This document shows positions 43,651-52,718 of a stretch of DNA of 64,000 bases, one piece after another; position 1 is the first letter of the stretch; each line of letters opens with the position of its first letter. The notes beneath the pieces were generated by a model. That model did no database searches, had not been told where the DNA came from, and saw nothing but the letters and a program-made list of their open reading frames with translations. This DNA is from Clostridiales bacterium (GTDB lineage: Bacteria; Bacillota; Clostridia; Saccharofermentanales; Saccharofermentanaceae), in contig JAGAXM010000017.1 of assembly GCA_017940895.1 (NCBI GenBank), positions 1 to 64,000 on the forward strand, read 5' to 3'. The position numbers and the translations under genes were made by a program.

Positions 43651-44191
43651 GAAAGCAGTCGGTATTATCCTGACAGCAGCGATCTGCATGTCCTCGTTCA
43701 CTGCATGCGGAAGCAAGGTAGATGAATTCGTAACTATCAATAATGTAAATCAGTCCTCCGTTAATGTGGCGGAAGGATTCTTTCAGTCTATATTCACAGG
43801 TGATGAGCAGATGTTCGAGGCCTGCTATCCCGATTCATTTAAGCTTTATGAGAATGAAGACGGTGAGACGGTCGACATGCATGAAGTGTTTGAAGAATAT
43901 ACATCATATATGGATCCTTCATGGACTTATGTCGGAGCTTCGCTGTCCGGTTATAACGATTATACGGAAGAGTACAATTATGATTTCCCGGCTTTGCAGG
44001 GAGATATAGCGGTGCTTCATCATACGACAGACGATCAGATACTTGCAGCCCAGATCGTTAAGCTCCGTCTTAACTTCGATGACGAAGAGGGCAGCAGAAT
44101 GACAACGGACGTCTATATCATCGTATATAAGACCGAATCTGCGTGGTATGTGTTTGAATTGCAGAATTCGGATGCCGAATTCGCGGCTTGA
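43643..44191 (+). CDS. Predicted lipoprotein, unknown
   Basis: 182 residues with a lipoprotein signal peptide and lipobox SFTAC (Cys near residue 22). The mature part resembles an NTF2/cystatin-like small domain: a helix with VAEGFFQSIFTGDEQMF then beta-rich segments. It overlaps the end of rarA by eight bases. No partner is evident from context. Confidence 0.75.
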   Translation: MNKKAVGIILTAAICMSSFTACGSKVDEFVTINNVNQSSVNVAEGFFQSIFTGDEQMFEACYPDSFKLYENEDGETVDMHEVFEEYTSYMDPSWTYVGASLSGYNDYTEEYNYDFPALQGDIAVLHHTTDDQILAAQIVKLRLNFDDEEGSRMTTDVYIIVYKTESAWYVFELQNSDAEFAA

Positions 44192-44208
44192 TATCGTTAA
44201 TTTTGCTA

Positions 44209-44237
44209 TTGCGCCACTAATACCGTTGTGATAGTAT
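44209..44237 (+). promoter_or_regulatory. Promoter of asd
   Basis: TTGCGC (44209-44214), a 17-base spacer and TAGTAT (44232-44237). The 58-base leader contains a 6-bp hairpin TGTCCG (44259-44264) / CGGACA (44272-44277) without a T-run, followed by GGAG before the start. Confidence 0.5.
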
Positions 44238-44301
44238 TGTATTCGCATGAAAGACATGTGTCCGTGTGACGCGGACAAATAAGAAATTCTGGAGTAGAAA
44301 A

Positions 44302-45387
44302 ATGGAACAGAAATTAAGAGTCGGCGTTATCGGCGCCACGGGTTATGTAGGACAGAGATTCATCAGTCTTCTTGAGAACCATCCCTGGTTCGAGTGTGTT
44401 GCTTTATGTGCATCACCCCGTTCTGCCGGTAAGACTTACGAAGAGGCTGTAGAGGGCAGATGGAAGATAGACAGACCCATGCCCGAATATGCGAAGAAGC
44501 TCGTTGTATACGGAACGGATGATATCGAGTCATACGTTGACCAGATCGACTTCACATTCTGTGCCGTTGATATGAAGAAGGATGAGATCAGAGCCCTCGA
44601 GGAGAAGATCGCTAAGCTCGAGTGCCCCGTAATCTCCAATAACTCTGCAAACAGATGGACAGAGGATGTTCCTATGATCATCCCCGAGATCAATGCGGAT
44701 CATGTCGAGCTTATCGATGCCCAGAGAAAGAGACTCGGAACAAAGAGAGGATTCGTAGCAGTTAAGCCTAACTGCTCCATCCAGAGCTATGTTCCCGCAC
44801 TTACGCCTCTTCTTTCATACGGTATCGAGAAGATCTCCGTATGCACATACCAGGCAATCTCCGGTGCAGGCAAGACATTCGATATTTGGCCTGAGATGGT
44901 AGGCAACCTCATCCCTTACATCAGCGGTGAGGAAGAGAAGTCCGAGAAGGAGCCCCTTAAGGTTTGGGGTAAGTTCGCAGGAGATCACATCGAGCTTGCC
45001 AAGGAGCCTGTTATCTCTGCTCAGTGCTACCGTGTAGCAGTTCAGGAAGGTCACACGGCTGCTGTATCCGTAAGCTTTAAGAACAAGCCTTCCAAGGAAG
45101 ACATGATCAAGGCATGGAACGAGTTCGTCGGAGAGGCTCAGAAGCTCGAGCTTCCTTCCGCTCCCGAGCACTTCCTCCAGTATCTCGAGGAGGACAACAG
45201 ACCTCAGCCCAAGCTTGATGCTATGTTCGGCAACGGCATGGGTGTAAGCGTTGCAAGACTTCGTGAGGATAATATCTTCGACTATAAGTTCGCATGTCTG
45301 TCACACAATACTTTAAGAGGAGCTGCCGGCGGCGGAATGCTCACGGCTGAGCTTCTTACGAAGAAAGGATATATTACTGCCAAGTAA
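44302..45387 (+). CDS. asd: Aspartate-semialdehyde dehydrogenase
   Basis: Second step of the aspartate pathway after aspartokinase (also in this window). 361 residues: NADP loop GVIGATGYVGQRF, catalytic Cys in KPNCSIQS (near residue 160), and HTAAVSVSFK with the conserved His (near 252). The SNNSANRW and GTKRGFVAVKPNC blocks mark the archaeal/fungal (HOM2-like) subtype rather than the E. coli subtype. Start at 44302 is set by GGAG seven bases upstream; an in-frame upstream ATG at 44266 lacks a site. Confidence 0.95.
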   Translation: MEQKLRVGVIGATGYVGQRFISLLENHPWFECVALCASPRSAGKTYEEAVEGRWKIDRPMPEYAKKLVVYGTDDIESYVDQIDFTFCAVDMKKDEIRALEEKIAKLECPVISNNSANRWTEDVPMIIPEINADHVELIDAQRKRLGTKRGFVAVKPNCSIQSYVPALTPLLSYGIEKISVCTYQAISGAGKTFDIWPEMVGNLIPYISGEEEKSEKEPLKVWGKFAGDHIELAKEPVISAQCYRVAVQEGHTAAVSVSFKNKPSKEDMIKAWNEFVGEAQKLELPSAPEHFLQYLEEDNRPQPKLDAMFGNGMGVSVARLREDNIFDYKFACLSHNTLRGAAGGGMLTAELLTKKGYITAK

Positions 45388-45396
45388 TCCTTTCTG

Positions 45397-47262
45397 ATGC
45401 CGGTATTAAGTGTCGACAGTATATCAGTAAGTTTTGAGACCCGGCGGGTTCTCGACGAGATAAGCTTCTCCGTTAATCAGGGAGACAAGATAGCTTTCAT
45501 CGGCGGGAACGGCGCCGGGAAATCTACGTTGTTCAAAGTTGTTAAAGGTATCGTAAGACCTGACAGCGGAAGAGTTATTCTTCACGGTAATACAACGGTC
45601 GGATTCCTTTCTCAGAATATGGACGAGCAGGACTTGAGTTCTGCCACTTTAAAGCCCCGCGATATGACCGATACGGAGATCAGGCTTAAGCAGATAGAAG
45701 CGGAGCTTGCTTCCGATCATTCCAAAGAAAAGCTTGATGAATATGCCGCGGTCACTTCAAAGTATGAAGCGATGGGCGGTTATGATTACGAATTCCGTAT
45801 CAAGGAAGCTCTTGCAGGCCTCGGTCTTAAAGACATAAGCGACAGGACAGACCTTATGACCTTGTCAGGAGGCGAGAAGATGAGAGTGTGCCTTGCGCGT
45901 CTCATCGTAGAACGCCCCGATATCCTGATGCTCGACGAGCCTACTAACCATCTCGATGCTGATGCCATCGAATTCCTTGAAGATTATCTGGGGTCATACG
46001 GCGGTTCCGTGTTTGTTATTACACACGACCGTCACTTCATCGATTCATTCGCCAATCGCGTTATCGAACTCGACGGCGGTCATATCACCGAATACAGAGG
46101 AAACTACGACAGCTACAAGCTTCAGAAGGAAGAGTTCCTTAAGACTCAGAAGCGTGTTGTTGAGAATCTCGAGAAAGAGCTCGAGCATCAGCTTGACGTA
46201 AAGCAGACCATGCTCTCGCATCGTAATATCTCCGGATATCACCAGCGCGAGAAGATGGTGGATAAGTTAAGTGCGGTGCTTGAGAAAGAGCGTGCGCGCC
46301 TGCCTTCGGGACAGGGCAGGATGAGCTTTAATGTTGTACCCGAGGAGCGCGAAGGTGCTTCGGATAAGATCGTTATCGCCGTTAAGAACGTATCCAAGAA
46401 CTATGATGACGGACCGATGGTTTTCGAAGATATATCCTTCGAGCTTAAGGCGGGGCAGAAGTTCTTTCTTGCTGGTCCCAACGGCTGCGGTAAGTCGACT
46501 CTGCTTTCCATGTTAAGAGGAAGGATCGCGGGCTTCGACGGCAGTGTGTTTATAAGCGCATCTTCCACGGTGGGATTCATGGAGCAGTTCGTTCCTTTCG
46601 AGGATGAGACGGCGACGTGCTATGAAGAGCTGATAAGGCGTTCCGACCTTACCGTGACGGAGGCACGTTCTTTGCTGGCACGATTCGGCTTCAGGGGCGA
46701 TGACGTGTTCAAGACTATCAACGTTTTGTCGGGTGGCGAGAGGAGCAGGCTTTACCTGTGTCTTATCCTCGAGGAGAACCCGGATATACTCTTCCTCGAC
46801 GAGCCTACGAACCATCTCGATATCGAGTCGCGTGAGATCCTTGAGGATGCTCTTGCGCAGTACAGCGGTGCTATCATATGCGTCAGCCACGACCGTTTCT
46901 TTATAGAGAAATGTGCCGATAAGGTGCTGGGCTTTGCTGACGGCACGGCGAAGCTTTATGATTCCTACGAATACTACCGTAAGGCTGTGCGTAGGCCCAA
47001 GGTAAGCGAGCCTGCAGAGGTTAAGCCGGAGCCCAAGAAAAACAAGCCTTCCCAGAATCAGGCTCAGGCCCGAAAAGAGCGTGCACGTGCAGCCGAGCGC
47101 ATACGTGAGCTTGAGAAGCTCATAGAGGAAAAAGAACTCGAACAGAAGACTCTCGAGGAGAAGTTCGTGTCGGGAGAGGCTTCCCGCGAGGACTATGATC
47201 TTTATGCTTGTAACGCGGCTGTAATCGAAAAGATGTATGATGAATACGGAGCGTTATGCTAA
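45397..47262 (+). CDS. ABC-F ATPase
   Basis: 621 residues with two ABC ATPase domains and no membrane part. Walker A: GGNGAGKSTL (near residue 37) and GPNGCGKSTL (near 358). Signatures: LSGGEKMR and LSGGERSR, each followed by LDEPTNHLD. The interdomain linker (about 245-310) is charged and helical, as in ribosome-binding ABC-F proteins; a C-terminal coiled coil (about 560-610) resembles Uup/YdiF types. Members rescue stalled ribosomes or protect against antibiotics; which applies here is not readable. It starts nine bases after asd with no ribosome site. Confidence 0.92.
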   Translation: MPVLSVDSISVSFETRRVLDEISFSVNQGDKIAFIGGNGAGKSTLFKVVKGIVRPDSGRVILHGNTTVGFLSQNMDEQDLSSATLKPRDMTDTEIRLKQIEAELASDHSKEKLDEYAAVTSKYEAMGGYDYEFRIKEALAGLGLKDISDRTDLMTLSGGEKMRVCLARLIVERPDILMLDEPTNHLDADAIEFLEDYLGSYGGSVFVITHDRHFIDSFANRVIELDGGHITEYRGNYDSYKLQKEEFLKTQKRVVENLEKELEHQLDVKQTMLSHRNISGYHQREKMVDKLSAVLEKERARLPSGQGRMSFNVVPEEREGASDKIVIAVKNVSKNYDDGPMVFEDISFELKAGQKFFLAGPNGCGKSTLLSMLRGRIAGFDGSVFISASSTVGFMEQFVPFEDETATCYEELIRRSDLTVTEARSLLARFGFRGDDVFKTINVLSGGERSRLYLCLILEENPDILFLDEPTNHLDIESREILEDALAQYSGAIICVSHDRFFIEKCADKVLGFADGTAKLYDSYEYYRKAVRRPKVSEPAEVKPEPKKNKPSQNQAQARKERARAAERIRELEKLIEEKELEQKTLEEKFVSGEASREDYDLYACNAAVIEKMYDEYGALC

Positions 47263-47265
47263 AAT
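47257..47265 (+). promoter_or_regulatory. Extended -10 of lrp gene
   Basis: TGCTAAAAT (TGn plus TAAAAT) overlapping the stop region of the ABC-F gene, 35 bases before the Lrp ATG, which has a GGAGG site. Confidence 0.55.
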
Positions 47266-47299
47266 TTATTGAATATGCCGTAAAGACGGAGGTTTTATT

Positions 47300-47788
47300 A
47301 TGATTGACGATATCGAATTATTGAAGATTATTGAGAAAGATCCCAGGATTACTCCTGCGGATATCGCCGTTCAGCTTGGAGCCGCCGCCGAGGAAGTCGA
47401 GGCTGAGATCGACAGACTTAAGGAGGAGAAGATCCTCTTGGGCTATACAGCAGAGATCAACTGGTCTAAGTCTTATCCCGAGAAGGTAACGGCTCTTATA
47501 GAAGTACGTATCACTCCTCAAAGAGACAGGGGCTTCGATAATATCGCTAAGATCCTAAGTAAGTATGATAAGGTAACGGACTGCTATCTGATGTCCGGTG
47601 CTTTCGATCTGCTCCTTATCTACAACGACGACAGCCTTAAGAATATTGCAGAGTTTGTATATAACAAGGTTGCTACAAGTGAGGGTGTTCTCTCGACGGC
47701 AACTCACTTTATCCTCAAGAAGTACAAGAGTAACGGTATCTTCTTCGAGGATGAGACTACTGATGACAGGCAGGCGATTGTCTTATGA
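47300..47788 (+). CDS. Lrp/AsnC family regulator
   Basis: 162 residues: N-terminal winged helix-turn-helix (about 1-60; DPRITPADIAVQLG) and a C-terminal RAM/ACT-like ligand domain (about 65-145; VTALIEVRITPQ, VTDCYLMSGAFDLLL). It overlaps the aminotransferase start as ATGA, so it probably regulates its own operon in response to an amino acid. Ligand unknown. Confidence 0.92.
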   Translation: MIDDIELLKIIEKDPRITPADIAVQLGAAAEEVEAEIDRLKEEKILLGYTAEINWSKSYPEKVTALIEVRITPQRDRGFDNIAKILSKYDKVTDCYLMSGAFDLLLIYNDDSLKNIAEFVYNKVATSEGVLSTATHFILKKYKSNGIFFEDETTDDRQAIVL

Positions 47789-48969
47789 TAGATTTGAATT
47801 CCAAAATATCAAAATCCGTCGCAAGCGTACCGCCGTCGGCTATCCGTAAGTTCTTCGATCTGGCAAGCGAGATGAAGGGTGTTATATCCCTTTCCATCGG
47901 TGAGCCCGATTTTGTAACTCCCTGGTCTATAAGAGAAGCGGGTATCAATTCGCTTGTTGACGGATATACACACTATTCTCCCAATGCGGGTTATACGAAT
48001 GCCAAGAAGGCAATCGTAAATTACATAAACAGACGTTACGGTATCGAGTATGAACATAACGGCGAGTGCCTCATTACAGTAGGCGGTTCCGAGGGTCTTG
48101 ACCTCGCTGCAAGAGCTCTTATCAATCCCGGTGATGAAGTAATCATCGTAGAGCCCTGCTTCGTTGCTTATAAGGCTACTGTATTGTTCGCTCACGGTGT
48201 TCCCGTGACCATCTCAACAAGGCAGGAAGATGACTTTAAGCTTAAGGCGGAGGATCTCGAGGCTGCTATCACAGATAAGACAAAGTATCTGATCATGGGC
48301 TATCCCGGCAATCCTACGGGTGCCGTTATGACTATGGAAGACTTGGCTCCCATCAGAGATGTTCTTATGAAGCATCCTGAGATCATCGTAATCTCCGATG
48401 AACTTTACTGTGAGCTTAATTATGTAAGTGATGAGTTGAGTTCTCTGGCAAGATTCCCCGAGCTTAAGGACCGTGTCGTTATGATCAACGGATTCTCCAA
48501 GTCATATGCCATGACGGGATTCAGAATCGGATATGTATTGGGACCCAAGGAACTTATCGCTCCCATGACCAAGATCCATCAGTACTGCATCATGAGTGCT
48601 CCTTCAATGTCTCAGTTCGCCGTTGTTGAGGCTGCCATGAACTGTGATGATCAGGTAAAGGCGATGAGAGATGAATATAACCACAGAAGAAGAGTTATCA
48701 TCAAGGGTCTGAATGATGCGGGACTTGAGTGTTTCACTCCTTCCGGTGCTTTCTATGCTTTCCCGTCTATCAAGAATACGGGTCTTACTTCAGAGGAGTT
48801 CTGCGAGAGATTCCTCATGGAGAAGAAGGTTGCCATCGTACCCGGAAGCGCTTTCGGCGAATGTGGTAAGGACAATGTCCGTATCAGTTACGCAGCTTCA
48901 ATGGAGAATATAAAGACAGCTATGGAGAGACTTGCTGAGTTTACAGCAGATCTTAAGAAAGGAAAGTAA
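47785..48969 (+). CDS. Class I aminotransferase (AspC/PatA type)
   Basis: PLP transaminase of 394 residues. The PLP Lys lies in GFSKSYAMTGFRIGY (near residue 240); SIGEPDF, PNAGY, GGSEGLDLAARAL, MGYPGNPTG (near 170) and the C-terminal Arg in VRISYAAS (near 375) are all present. Substrate is not certain; the class includes aspartate, aromatic and N-acetyl-diaminopimelate aminotransferases. Coupling to an Lrp regulator is common in Bacillota. Confidence 0.92.
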   Translation: MIDLNSKISKSVASVPPSAIRKFFDLASEMKGVISLSIGEPDFVTPWSIREAGINSLVDGYTHYSPNAGYTNAKKAIVNYINRRYGIEYEHNGECLITVGGSEGLDLAARALINPGDEVIIVEPCFVAYKATVLFAHGVPVTISTRQEDDFKLKAEDLEAAITDKTKYLIMGYPGNPTGAVMTMEDLAPIRDVLMKHPEIIVISDELYCELNYVSDELSSLARFPELKDRVVMINGFSKSYAMTGFRIGYVLGPKELIAPMTKIHQYCIMSAPSMSQFAVVEAAMNCDDQVKAMRDEYNHRRRVIIKGLNDAGLECFTPSGAFYAFPSIKNTGLTSEEFCERFLMEKKVAIVPGSAFGECGKDNVRISYAASMENIKTAMERLAEFTADLKKGK

Positions 48970-48971
48970 TA

Positions 48972-50081
48972 ATGCTTGAATTTGATAACGTGAGACTTGA
49001 TCTTGAGTCTTATGAGGAGCCTTTGGCAAACCTTAAGGATTCACTTCATATCGATACGCTTTCAACAAAGATAAGCGAACTTGAGGCGAGAACTCAGGAG
49101 CCTGATTTCTGGAATGATGTTAATAAGGCGCAGAAGCTTCAGACAGATCTTCGCCGTATGCAGCAGAGGGTAGAAAACTTCAATAAGCTTACGGCGGAAA
49201 GAGAAGATCTTCTTGCTCTTTGCGAGCTTGCCAATGAGGAAGAGGATCTCGATTCGCTTACCGAACTTACGGAGGGCGTTGAAAAGTTTAAGCAGGACTT
49301 CGAGAAGATGCGTCTCGAGACTTTGCTTACAGGTCCTTATGATAAGAACAATGCTATTTTGTCACTGCAGGCAGGTGCCGGCGGAACTGAGGCAATGGAC
49401 TGGGTAAGCATGCTTTACCGTATGTATACGAGATGGGCAGAATCCAAGGGATATCAGATCCAGCTTCTTGACTATCTCGAAGGTGAAGAAGCAGGTGTTA
49501 AGTCCTGTTCCATCAAGGTAATCGGCGAGAATGCTTACGGCTTCTTAAGATCCGAGCTCGGAGTACACAGACTTGTAAGAATCTCACCTTTCGATTCCGC
49601 GGGAAGAAGGCATACATCGTTTGCTTCATGCGAAGTTATTCCTGAGATGGATACGAATATCGATATCAAGATCGATCCCAAGGATCTGCGTGTAGATAAG
49701 TACAGAGCTACAGGTAAGGGCGGACAGCATATCAATAAGACTGATACAGCCGTAAGAATTACACACTATCCTACGGGTATCGTAGTTGCCTGTCAGGCAG
49801 AGCGTTCGCAGGTTCAGAACATGGAATCCGCAATGAACATGCTGAAGTCAAAGCTCTTCGCGCTTGCAGAAGCAGCTCAGATGGAGAAGATTGAAGACCT
49901 CAAGGGTGATCAGAAAGAGATCGCTTGGGGTTCGCAGATCAGATCATATGTATTTTGTCCTTATACACAGGTTAAGGATGAGAGGACCGGTTATGTGGAA
50001 GTTGATGTTGACGCCGTAATGGACGGCAAGATCGACGGATTCATAAATGCGTTCCTCTCTGGAATGAAGATACAGAAATAA
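48972..50081 (+). CDS. prfB: Peptide chain release factor RF2
   Basis: Recognises UGA and UAA and triggers peptide release. 369 residues: helical N-terminal domain, SPF codon-recognition tripeptide in RISPFDSAGRRH (near residue 200) and catalytic GGQ in GKGGQHINK (near 245). It is encoded in one continuous frame from the ATG. The in-frame UGA and slippery CUUUGA site that autoregulates most bacterial prfB genes near codon 25 is absent; that position reads TCACTTCATATC. Three bases follow the aminotransferase stop. Confidence 0.97.
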   Translation: MLEFDNVRLDLESYEEPLANLKDSLHIDTLSTKISELEARTQEPDFWNDVNKAQKLQTDLRRMQQRVENFNKLTAEREDLLALCELANEEEDLDSLTELTEGVEKFKQDFEKMRLETLLTGPYDKNNAILSLQAGAGGTEAMDWVSMLYRMYTRWAESKGYQIQLLDYLEGEEAGVKSCSIKVIGENAYGFLRSELGVHRLVRISPFDSAGRRHTSFASCEVIPEMDTNIDIKIDPKDLRVDKYRATGKGGQHINKTDTAVRITHYPTGIVVACQAERSQVQNMESAMNMLKSKLFALAEAAQMEKIEDLKGDQKEIAWGSQIRSYVFCPYTQVKDERTGYVEVDVDAVMDGKIDGFINAFLSGMKIQK

Positions 50082-50093
50082 GGGAGTTTCAGT

Positions 50094-51821
50094 ATGAGAA
50101 AGAGTTTTGTAAGTAGAATAGCCGCCACTCTTCTGGCGACTGTAATTGCGTTAGGATTCTTCGGAAACTTCGCATCCAAGACAGTAAGTGCCGATATAGC
50201 AGCCAATGCTACCGTCATTAACTGCAACAGTGGAGTAAATGTCCGTGAGTATCCCACAAATCAGTCGAGAAATCTTGGTTCCATAGGTCTTAACCAGAGA
50301 ATTCAGGTAACCGGTTCGACTTTTGCCGCATCGACAGATACGTCGGATCTCTCGACATGGTACAGCATTAACTACACTTCTAACGGTGAAGTCAGATCAG
50401 GTTATGTGGCAGCTTACTATGTAAGACTCGATCCTACCGGTACAGGTCCTACCGACGGAGCTTTCGAGGCTGCCATCGCTAATTTCCCGGAAAGCTATAA
50501 GCCTTATCTTCGTGATATGCATAATGCTCATCCGTCCTGGCAGTTCGTGCCCGTATACACAGGCATCGACTGGAATACGGCTGTTGGTATCGAGACAAGA
50601 CCCGGAGCTTCGCTTATCAGCAACAGCAGCAACGGTTCCTGGAAGTCCAAGGCAGATTATGCTTATAATGCCGCTACCGGTACTTATAACGTTATTGATG
50701 CATCGACTTGGGTAAATGCTTCTCCCGAGATCGTATCTTTCTACATGGATCCGAGAAACTCACTTAATGAGACTGCGGTATTCCAGTTCCTCGATCTGAC
50801 TTATACAGTCGATAACAGCATTCCTTCATCACACGTTCAGGGTATCCTTCCGGGTACATTCCTTAATACATCTGCTGCTAACCAGAACGGTGATGTTATC
50901 AATTACTGCGATATCTTCGCCGATGCAGGCAATATCGCTGATGTTAATCCGATATTCCTTGCAGCTCACTGTATTCAGGAGTGCAGCAAGGGCGGAAGCA
51001 ATTCTTCCAGAGGTACGACAGGTTACTACAACCTCTTTAACATCGGAGCTTATTCGAATGTTATCGATGCTACTGTAGGCGGTCTGAACTTTGCCCAGAA
51101 CGGTACAAGTGATCCCGCATTTAATGCCACATATCTTATCCCTTGGAATACACCCGGTAAGGCTATTGTCGGCGGTGCCATGTGGATGAGAGACAACTAT
51201 ATCTGGGCAGGACAGGGAACACTGTACTTCATGCGATTTAACTTCGACCCCGCATCTCCCAGGGATAAGGGCTATCACCAGTATATGACTGCTACTGCAT
51301 CTGTTTACACAGAGGCAGCCCGTATGCAGACAGCTTATATCAGAGCAGGTCTTTATGATTCAGGAGAGGTGTTCAGAATTCCCGTATATGACAATATGCC
51401 CGGTTCTGCCGTACCGCTTCCCGCGAATGAGATCGCTCCGGCTTCAACAGGAGGCTGGGTAGGAAGAGACGGAATCGAGACATTCCTTATCTATATGTAC
51501 AGATCCACACTGCAGAGAGATCCGGATACTGTAGGTATCAATTACTGGTACAACAGGATCAAGAATGAAGGTCTGTCCGGTGAAGACGCAGCATACGGCT
51601 TCGTATTCAGCCAGGAGATGCAGAACAGAAATCTTTCCGATGAGCAGTATGTAAGGATCCTCTATAATGCGTTCCTCGGAAGAGAGTGCGATCCGGAAGG
51701 ATTGTCTTACTGGCTTAACAGACTTGCGACGGGAAGTTCGAGACTTGATGTATATCACGGATTCTCGAGATCCAACGAGTTCGCGGCTCTGTGTACCAAC
51801 GCAGGATTCAATCCGTACTGA
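50094..51821 (+). CDS. Secreted SH3-glucosaminidase-DUF4214 protein
   Basis: 575 residues with a Sec signal peptide (cleavage near VSA-D, residue 34). Order: bacterial SH3 domain (about 38-110; VNVREYPT, GYVAAYYVRL), an N-acetylglucosaminidase-like domain (about 120-430; LAAHCIQECSKGG with the likely catalytic Glu, YYNLFNIGAY), and two DUF4214-type repeats at the C-terminus (about 455-575; MYRSTLQRDPD, YNAFLGRECDPEG-YW). Probably cuts peptidoglycan glycan strands outside the cell; the DUF4214 part may bind surface polymers. GGGAG ribosome site. Followed by a terminator. Confidence 0.85.
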   Translation: MRKSFVSRIAATLLATVIALGFFGNFASKTVSADIAANATVINCNSGVNVREYPTNQSRNLGSIGLNQRIQVTGSTFAASTDTSDLSTWYSINYTSNGEVRSGYVAAYYVRLDPTGTGPTDGAFEAAIANFPESYKPYLRDMHNAHPSWQFVPVYTGIDWNTAVGIETRPGASLISNSSNGSWKSKADYAYNAATGTYNVIDASTWVNASPEIVSFYMDPRNSLNETAVFQFLDLTYTVDNSIPSSHVQGILPGTFLNTSAANQNGDVINYCDIFADAGNIADVNPIFLAAHCIQECSKGGSNSSRGTTGYYNLFNIGAYSNVIDATVGGLNFAQNGTSDPAFNATYLIPWNTPGKAIVGGAMWMRDNYIWAGQGTLYFMRFNFDPASPRDKGYHQYMTATASVYTEAARMQTAYIRAGLYDSGEVFRIPVYDNMPGSAVPLPANEIAPASTGGWVGRDGIETFLIYMYRSTLQRDPDTVGINYWYNRIKNEGLSGEDAAYGFVFSQEMQNRNLSDEQYVRILYNAFLGRECDPEGLSYWLNRLATGSSRLDVYHGFSRSNEFAALCTNAGFNPY

Positions 51822-51851
51822 CGCTGAATTCTTATAATTATTATATTTATT

Positions 51852-51880
51852 AGGGACTGTCATCTAAGACAGTCCCTTTT
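51852..51880 (+). terminator. Terminator after glucosaminidase gene
   Basis: Perfect 10-bp stem AGGGACTGTC / GACAGTCCCT with loop ATCTAA and a following TTTT. Confidence 0.9.
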
Positions 51881-51884
51881 ATGT

Positions 51885-51890
51885 TATACT
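51885..51890 (+). promoter_or_regulatory. -10 for downstream unknown gene
   Basis: TATACT directly after the terminator; predicted start near 51897 gives a leader of about 29 bases containing GGAG. No clear -35, as the preceding bases form the terminator stem. Confidence 0.45.
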
Positions 51891-51925
51891 AAAATAATTT
51901 ATTGTGTTTGAAATGGAGAATGCAA

Positions 51926-52714
51926 TTGTATAAATACATATACAACGCGCGCGATATTGCTGCTTATATCAAATACTTCAGTGTGCCTCAGTACATGGAA
52001 GTGTCTTATATGCAGTATATCTTTAACATCGGCACCCCGGTAATGGCGGCTCCGCTGTGCAAAGATTTTGAGAAGTTCAAGAATGAAGTATACAGAGAGC
52101 TGTATCTTCTGTGGGCCAACGGCTTCGAAGATGAGAAGAGCGATGTGGCTAATATGACTGTAGGCGGTTACAGAGCCATCATATGCGATCAGGAGTGTAT
52201 TAACCTCGAATCTTATATGAAGCTCATTACTCTGCATCTGATCTTTACCAGAAGTCTTCCGTATGTAAATCTGAATTTCGCAGGTATGCCGCTGTCTTTG
52301 GGCATTGATTGTGATTATGCGATCTTTGAAGAGAATGTTGTTAAGTGCATCGAAGCTTTGAATCTTCAGAGTAAGGACAGATTTGGCAAGGACTTCGATC
52401 TTACCAAGGGTGTTCCCGATGAACTTCTGCAGATATCTTTGACGGATGAGTTTAAGGCGGTGCTTAAAGGCAGCGACTTCCGTGAGTCCGTCCGCCAGCA
52501 GCAGAATGACAAGATGAGTGAGTTTCGCGAGAAGTCTCTGAAAGTATTCGGAAGTATTCCTTTCGGAAAGAAAAAGGCGAATCCTGTTGTGCCGAGTGTG
52601 CCTGAGGTCGTTGTAAGACGATCTTTGGGTGAGCGTGCCAACAGAAGTACAACGAGCAGGAATCAGCCCAAGGGGGCTCCGCTCGAAGACATAAGACATA
52701 AGGATGGAAAGTGA
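51926..52714 (+). CDS. Cytoplasmic protein of unknown function
   Basis: 262 residues, no signal peptide or membrane helix, not recognised. The N-terminal half is aromatic-rich and probably helical (Tyr-Lys-Tyr-Ile-Tyr start; GTPVMAAPLCKDFEKF), and the last 60 residues are basic, Pro/Ser/Arg-rich and likely disordered. It heads the activase-polA-coaE run and overlaps the region before the activase start. Start: GGAG is seven bases before the TTG at 51926 but only one base before the in-frame ATG at 51920, so TTG is preferred. Confidence 0.65.
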   Translation: MYKYIYNARDIAAYIKYFSVPQYMEVSYMQYIFNIGTPVMAAPLCKDFEKFKNEVYRELYLLWANGFEDEKSDVANMTVGGYRAIICDQECINLESYMKLITLHLIFTRSLPYVNLNFAGMPLSLGIDCDYAIFEENVVKCIEALNLQSKDRFGKDFDLTKGVPDELLQISLTDEFKAVLKGSDFRESVRQQQNDKMSEFREKSLKVFGSIPFGKKKANPVVPSVPEVVVRRSLGERANRSTTSRNQPKGAPLEDIRHKDGK

Positions 52715-52718
52715 TCTG

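Noticed and set aside
44259..44277. Riboswitch or terminator before asd
   Set aside because: Only a six-base-pair hairpin with no T-run and no room for an aptamer.
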